Source of the DNA: an uncultured Bacilli bacterium
GTDB lineage: Bacteria; Bacillota_I; Bacilli_A; RF39; UBA660
NCBI GenBank assembly: GCA_947588665.1
Contig: CANPYU010000001.1
Location: 1-26,200 of the forward strand
Length of the DNA: 26,200 bases
Direction: 5' to 3'
Of this stretch, positions 22,468 to 26,200 are shown piece by piece. The position numbers and the translations under genes were made by a program. The notes below the pieces were generated by a model. The model was not told the DNA's origin. It did no database searches and saw only the letters and a list, made by a program, of their open reading frames with translations. Positions within the stretch are counted from its first letter, which is position 1, and each line of letters opens with the position of its first letter.

Positions 22468-22480
22468 TTTGTGGTATAAT
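22468..22480 (+). promoter_or_regulatory. Promoter of the Abi_2-htrA operon (right arm of 13-bp inverted repeat)
   Basis: TTTGTGGTATAAT holds an extended -10 (TGGTATAAT, hexamer 22475-22480). No good -35 is visible at 17 bp. The leader is about 14 nt, with GGTGA before the ATG. Confidence 0.6.
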
Positions 22481-22500
22481 GTAATAATAGGTGAGATAAA

Positions 22501-23430
22501 ATGGAAAAAATATTTAAGACCCTAGATGAACAAATTACCATATTAAGAAATAAAAACCTCATTATTGATGATGTTGATTTTGCCAAAGACGTCCTCTTAC
22601 GAGAAAATTACTTTTTTCTAAATGGTTACCGTTATTTATTTATGAAATCAATGACTGACAAAACTTATATAAATGGTGCCAGTTTTAGAGAAATATATGC
22701 TTTATTCTATTTTGATCGACAATTAAGAAATATTTTATTTAAAAATATCTTAATTCTAGAAAACAACATTAAAAGTATTATATCCTATGAATTATCTCGT
22801 AAATATGGTTTTAAAGAGAAAAAATACTTAAATCCGGCCAACTTTACTCGAGACCCCAAAAGAACTCGACAAGTAAATGATTTACTAAAAAAAGTTAAAA
22901 GGCAGATAAGTATCAATGGTCGCGAACATGCTGCAACAAGACATTACCAAAGTAACTATGGCTATATTCCTCTTTGGATTGTCGTTAAAGTTTTATCTTT
23001 TGGTATAGTTGGTGAATTATTTACCATTCTAAAACGTGAAGATCAAGAAAGTATCGCAAATATATTTAATGTTGACGTTGAAAGTTTATTAATTTATCTT
23101 CCAATCATTGCCAATTATCGTAACCTATGTGCTCATGAAGACATTTGTTATGAACATAAAACGCAAAAGGAAATTCCTCCTACTAAATATCACGAAGCAT
23201 TAAATATAACAAAGACCAATGGAGAATATATATATGGTATAAATGATTTATTTTCTCTTATAATCATATTAAAAAGACTTTTAAGACCAGATGATTTTCA
23301 TATAATGTTAAATGAAATATCATATGAAATAGATTATTTAGCAGGACGTCTTACAAGCATCAAAATATCAAAAGTATTAGATCGTATGGGTTTCCCCCTA
23401 AATTATAAAGAAATAGTAAGGATGGATTAA
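22501..23430 (+). CDS. Abi_2 (AbiD/AbiF-like) abortive infection protein
   Basis: The 309-residue protein matches the Abi_2 family of phage-defence proteins: LLRENYFFLNGYRYLF near the N terminus, YALFYFDRQLRNILF, ILENNIKSIISYELS, and GYIPLWIVVKVLSFG. YRNLCAHEDICYEH carries the HEPN-type RNase motif R-x4-H (Arg207, His212). Known members block phage growth, probably by RNA cleavage after activation. There is no separate antitoxin gene next to it; instead the stop codon is followed one base later by the htrA start, so the two are co-transcribed. The ribosome site is AGGTGAG. Confidence 0.9.
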   Translation: MEKIFKTLDEQITILRNKNLIIDDVDFAKDVLLRENYFFLNGYRYLFMKSMTDKTYINGASFREIYALFYFDRQLRNILFKNILILENNIKSIISYELSRKYGFKEKKYLNPANFTRDPKRTRQVNDLLKKVKRQISINGREHAATRHYQSNYGYIPLWIVVKVLSFGIVGELFTILKREDQESIANIFNVDVESLLIYLPIIANYRNLCAHEDICYEHKTQKEIPPTKYHEALNITKTNGEYIYGINDLFSLIIILKRLLRPDDFHIMLNEISYEIDYLAGRLTSIKISKVLDRMGFPLNYKEIVRMD

Positions 23431-23431
23431 A

Positions 23432-24562
23432 ATGAATGAAAATAAAGAAAAAAAACAAAAGACAATATCTAAATCAAGCACAATAGTTTTAATAATAATT
23501 ACCTTTTTTGTTGGGATGATTGCTATGTATGGCATTGCAAGATACTTTCCAATTATTACTGAAACAACCAAAACTAAACTTGAAAAAGATGTTACAATAA
23601 CTGATAAAGGTATTGCCGATGCTGTAGAAAAATTATATGATTCTGTAGTTGTCGTAAATACTTATATTGATGGTCAAAATTACGCTTCAGGTACAGGTTT
23701 TGTTTATAAAACTGAAGATAAAAAAGCTTATATTTTAACAAATAATCATGTTATCAACAATGCTGATGAAGTATATGTGACATTTACCAATGATTCTGTT
23801 GTAAAAACTACTATTGAAGGTAGTGATGTTTACTCTGACATTGCGGTTCTATCTGTATCAAATGACAGCATCTTAGATATCGCAGAAATCGGAGAAAGCA
23901 AAAATACTCGCTTAGGCGATACAGTATTTGCAATAGGTTCACCTATTGACAATGCTTATTCTTGGAGTGTTACTCGGGGAATTGTCTCAGGTAAAGATCG
24001 TTTAGTTGAAGTAAGCCTATCAAGTGGTAATACCTCAACCCCCATGGTTGTAAATACTCTTCAAACTGATGCAGCCATTAATGCTGGTAACTCTGGGGGA
24101 CCTCTAGCTAACTCTAATGGAGAAGTTATCGGTATTACTTCTATCAAACTTGCAAGCGAAAAAATTGAAGGTATGGGATTTGCAATACCAATCGAAAATG
24201 CTCTTGATATTGCCTCTCAATTATTAGATGGCAAAGAAATTGAAAGACCATACTTAGGAATCCAAATGTTAGATGTAACAGATGTTTATTCTAGTTTTAA
24301 TGCTTTAAGATATCGTTCTTTAGTAGAAGAAGCAAATGTTACTTCTGGTGTTATTGTAGCTTCTGTTGAAAAGAAAAGTTCTGCTGCTCTAGCAGGAATT
24401 GAAGCCAATGATATTATAACTGAAATAGATGGTAAAAAAGTAAATAGTTCAGCTTATTTAAGATATTATTTATATAATCATAAAGTTGGCGACGAAATGA
24501 AATTAACTATTATTAGAAATGGCAAAGAAACTGAAATTAAAGTTAAACTTAGTGCTAATTAA
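23432..24562 (+). CDS. HtrA/DegP-family membrane serine protease
   Basis: The 376-residue product has a cytoplasmic Lys-rich start and a membrane anchor (about 16-37). A trypsin-like domain follows with His106 (LTNNHVIN), Asp136 (YSDIAVL) and Ser221 (NAGNSGGPL). One PDZ domain (about 268-370) contains AALAGIEANDIITEIDGKKV. It degrades or refolds misfolded exported proteins, like B. subtilis HtrA, HtrB and HtrC. AAGGA lies 9 nt before the ATG, within the end of the Abi_2 gene. It probably depends on the Abi_2 promoter, since no other promoter is evident. A terminator follows. Confidence 0.94.
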   Translation: MNENKEKKQKTISKSSTIVLIIITFFVGMIAMYGIARYFPIITETTKTKLEKDVTITDKGIADAVEKLYDSVVVVNTYIDGQNYASGTGFVYKTEDKKAYILTNNHVINNADEVYVTFTNDSVVKTTIEGSDVYSDIAVLSVSNDSILDIAEIGESKNTRLGDTVFAIGSPIDNAYSWSVTRGIVSGKDRLVEVSLSSGNTSTPMVVNTLQTDAAINAGNSGGPLANSNGEVIGITSIKLASEKIEGMGFAIPIENALDIASQLLDGKEIERPYLGIQMLDVTDVYSSFNALRYRSLVEEANVTSGVIVASVEKKSSAALAGIEANDIITEIDGKKVNSSAYLRYYLYNHKVGDEMKLTIIRNGKETEIKVKLSAN

Positions 24563-24576
24563 TATTTATAAATTTA

Positions 24577-24604
24577 ACTTGTTACTTTGTAGCAAGTTTT
24601 TTTA
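24577..24604 (+). terminator. htrA terminator
   Basis: ACTTGTTAC (24577-24585) pairs with GTAGCAAGT (24589-24597), 9 bp with one G-U, followed by a T run. Confidence 0.85.
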
Positions 24605-24649
24605 ATTTTAAAACATACTAAAAATAAACATACAAAGAAGGTACTTAAA

Positions 24650-25813
24650 ATGAAACATAAATTAATTAACCAAACACTAATATTTACTTTTATAGTTGCT
24701 TTATTTTTAATAATTAATAAAAGTGTTAATTTAAAAAATAAAGAACTAAAAAAAACTAATCCTGTAATAAAAGAAACTATAAATGATAAAGCCAAAAATA
24801 TATTAGAAAATCTAACTTTAGAAGAAAAAATAGGTCAAATGTTATTTATTTCTTATCGAAAAGAAAATATGGACGAAAAGTTAAAAAATTTATTAACAGA
24901 TATTAAACCAGGAGGTTTTATCTTTTTTAGTGAAAATTTTCAAGAATATCAAACTGCAAAAAAACTTATCTCTGATATTAAAAGTACTTCTAATATTCCT
25001 CTTTTTTTAGGTATAGATGAAGAAGGAGGAAGAATCGATAGATTTAATAATATTAAAGGATATACTTATGAAAAAATACCTCCAATGTTAGATATTGGTA
25101 AAACAAATCAAATTTTAACTGCTTATCAAACTGGAGCATATATAGCTCAAATATTAAATGATTTTGAACTAAATATAGATTTTGCCCCTGTAATTGATGT
25201 ATATTCTAATCCCAAAAACACTGTTATAGGTAATCGTAGTTTTGGCTCTGATCCTAAACTTGTATCAAGTATGGGATTAAACCTAGCCGAAGGTTTAAAA
25301 GATAATAGTATTATTCCCGTTTACAAACATTTCCCAGGACATGGTAATACAAGTAAAGATTCTCACTATGAACTTCCAGTTATAAATAAAAACAAAGAAT
25401 ATCTATTAAATAATGATTTAATTCCTTTTATTGACGCCATTAATAATAATGCAGAAATAATTATGATAGGACATTTAGCCGTACCAGCAATAACTAAAGA
25501 TAATACTCCTGCTTCCTTATCTAAAGAATTAATAACTGATTTCCTAAAAAATGAATTAAATTATCAAAATATTGTTATTACTGATGCTTTAAATATGCAA
25601 GCTATAACTAAAAACTACTCAGATAAAGAGGTATATGAACTTGCCATAAATGCTGGTGTAGATATTCTCTTAATGCCCAATAATGAAAAAGATGCTGTTA
25701 ACACAATTAAAGAATTAATCCAAGAAAATAAAATAACTGAAGGCCAAATAAATTCTTCAGTCTTAAAAATATTAAATCTTAAGTTAAAATATAATATTAT
25801 ACCTAATAATTAA
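24650..25813 (+). CDS. nagZ: Glycoside hydrolase family 3 beta-N-acetylhexosaminidase (NagZ-like)
   Basis: The enzyme removes N-acetylglucosamine from peptidoglycan fragments. The 387-residue product has an N-terminal hydrophobic segment (about 8-23), so it acts outside, as B. subtilis NagZ does. The GH3 barrel shows LGIDEEGGRIDRF (120-132), GNRSFGSDP (194-202), and KHFPGHGNTSKDSH (226-239) with the Asp-His general acid pair typical of NagZ. The nucleophile is Asp312 in VITDALNM. It is a single-domain form without the C-terminal sandwich. GAAGG precedes the ATG. In Bacillota NagZ works with an amidase; the CwlD-like gene is nearby but not in the same operon. Confidence 0.93.
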   Translation: MKHKLINQTLIFTFIVALFLIINKSVNLKNKELKKTNPVIKETINDKAKNILENLTLEEKIGQMLFISYRKENMDEKLKNLLTDIKPGGFIFFSENFQEYQTAKKLISDIKSTSNIPLFLGIDEEGGRIDRFNNIKGYTYEKIPPMLDIGKTNQILTAYQTGAYIAQILNDFELNIDFAPVIDVYSNPKNTVIGNRSFGSDPKLVSSMGLNLAEGLKDNSIIPVYKHFPGHGNTSKDSHYELPVINKNKEYLLNNDLIPFIDAINNNAEIIMIGHLAVPAITKDNTPASLSKELITDFLKNELNYQNIVITDALNMQAITKNYSDKEVYELAINAGVDILLMPNNEKDAVNTIKELIQENKITEGQINSSVLKILNLKLKYNIIPNN

Positions 25814-25854
25814 ACTTTCAAAAAAATTTCTTCTTCTAACATTCTTTTTTTTCC

Positions 25855-25881
25855 TAAAAAAAATCTAGCATATAACTAGAT
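25855..25881 (-). terminator. Terminator of the tRNA-Trp transcript
   Basis: On the minus strand ATCTAG (25881-25876) pairs with CTAGAT (25868-25863) around TTATATG, followed by a T run. Confidence 0.8.
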
Positions 25882-25919
25882 ATTTATGATAAATCACTTT
25901 AAAAAGTGAACAATTACTC

Positions 25920-25993
25920 TGGCAGGGGCGGAGAGAATCGAACTCCCATCAAAAGTTTTGGAGACTCCTATGCTACCATTATACCACGCCCCT
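25920..25993 (-). tRNA. trnW: tRNA-Trp (anticodon CCA)
   Basis: The 74-nt minus-strand gene has a 7-bp acceptor stem (AGGGGCG with CGCCCCT), discriminator G and an encoded CCA end. The anticodon loop is CTCCAAA and the T loop TTCGATT is closed by GGGAG/CTCTC. CCA reads only UGG, which agrees with UGA being a stop. An extended -10 (TGTTATAAT, hexamer 26012-26007) lies just upstream. Confidence 0.96.
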
Positions 25994-26067
25994 ACGTGAT
26001 AAATGTATTATAACATATCTTTACTCATTTTACTAGCCTTTTCATATAATAAAATAGGTGATTATAA

Positions 26068-26200
26068 ATGATTATTAGTTATACAAATAAAGATTTAGAT
26101 TTACTTGCTCGTATTATGCGCGCCGAAGCCCAAACTGAAGGCGATTTAGGCATGCTTATGGTTGGAAATGTAGTTGTTAACCATAAGCATGCCAAAATCG
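26068..26200 (+). CDS. SleB-like cell-wall hydrolase, 5' part only
   Basis: The first 44 residues are present; the gene runs off the window. The stretch KDLDLLARIMRAEAQTEGDLGMLMVGNVVVNH matches the start of the Hydrolase_2 domain (SleB/CwlJ), with the catalytic Glu in RAEA. These enzymes open spore cortex or act in vegetative wall turnover. No signal peptide precedes the domain, which is more like CwlJ than SleB. The ribosome site is AGGTGAT, behind a TATAAT at 26045-26050. Confidence 0.85.
   Translation, partial: MIISYTNKDLDLLARIMRAEAQTEGDLGMLMVGNVVVNHKHAKI

Noticed and set aside
24574..24795. 73-codon minus-strand frame over the htrA terminator and nagZ start
   Set aside because: Crosses a terminator and the nagZ signal segment; no independent support.
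26068..26200. Mycoplasma-type genetic code (TGA as Trp) suggested by the high A+T content
   Set aside because: tRNA-Trp has a CCA anticodon, conserved genes end at TGA where expected (spoVG), and no gene needs TGA read-through.

Overview
The window is about three quarters A+T. Its long reading frames use the standard bacterial code (TGA is a stop; the single tRNA is tRNA-Trp with a CCA anticodon). Gene content and order are those of a low-GC Bacillota, most likely an uncultured member of the Bacilli. Several blocks match Bacillus subtilis: DUF1934-argS-rpoE, prfA-prmC with rpiB and ywzB, tatD-yabE-like-rsmA-yabG-veg-spoVG, and yabP-yabQ-divIC. YabG, YabP, YabQ, SpoVG, CwlD-like and SleB-like proteins point to a spore former or a recent descendant of one. 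Shine-Dalgarno sites are often GGTGA(T), and many promoters are clear sigma-A type with 17 bp spacers.

Layout. 1-172: a two-hairpin element with a terminator. 171-2123 (-): class A penicillin-binding protein. 2265-4904 (+): DUF1934 protein, argS, rpoE. 4965-6738 (+): prfA, prmC. 6755-7387 (-): ywzB-like and rpiB. 7506-10377 (+): an orphan gene, tatD, a 3D-domain protein and rsmA; rnmV, expected between the last two, is absent. 10400-12181 (-): a secreted papain-like protease with an NPQTG wall-sorting tail, inserted between rsmA and yabG. 12307-13639 (+): yabG, veg, spoVG. 13640-16190: an accessory island. 16255-19252 (+): a LysR regulator, a short RlmN-like radical SAM protein, yabP, yabQ, divIC. 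19271-22354: an XRE regulator, a membrane protein, a CwlD-like amidase and a zinc-phospholipase-like protein. 22501-25813 (+): an Abi_2 protein coupled to an HtrA protease, then a NagZ-like hexosaminidase. The window ends with tRNA-Trp (-) and the start of a SleB-like hydrolase (+).

The most interesting part is 13670-13975. It carries two opposed sigma-A promoters, an antisense-type RNA ending in a strong terminator hairpin, and on the minus strand a 34-codon hydrophobic ORF with a perfect AGGAGG site. The predicted mRNA 5' end can pair with its own 3' region and also with its own Shine-Dalgarno site, and a five-codon leader ORF covers that site. This is the architecture of a type I toxin-antitoxin locus (txpA/ratA, bsrG/SR4, and hok/sok/mok in logic). 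I do not recognise the peptide as a member of a named family.

Next to it lie a double-XRE regulator and, divergently, a membrane-anchored surface protein with a likely C-type-lectin-like C terminus. A 14-bp palindrome sits at that gene's transcription start. Directly after its stop codon is a second copy of the two-hairpin element seen at the start of the window.
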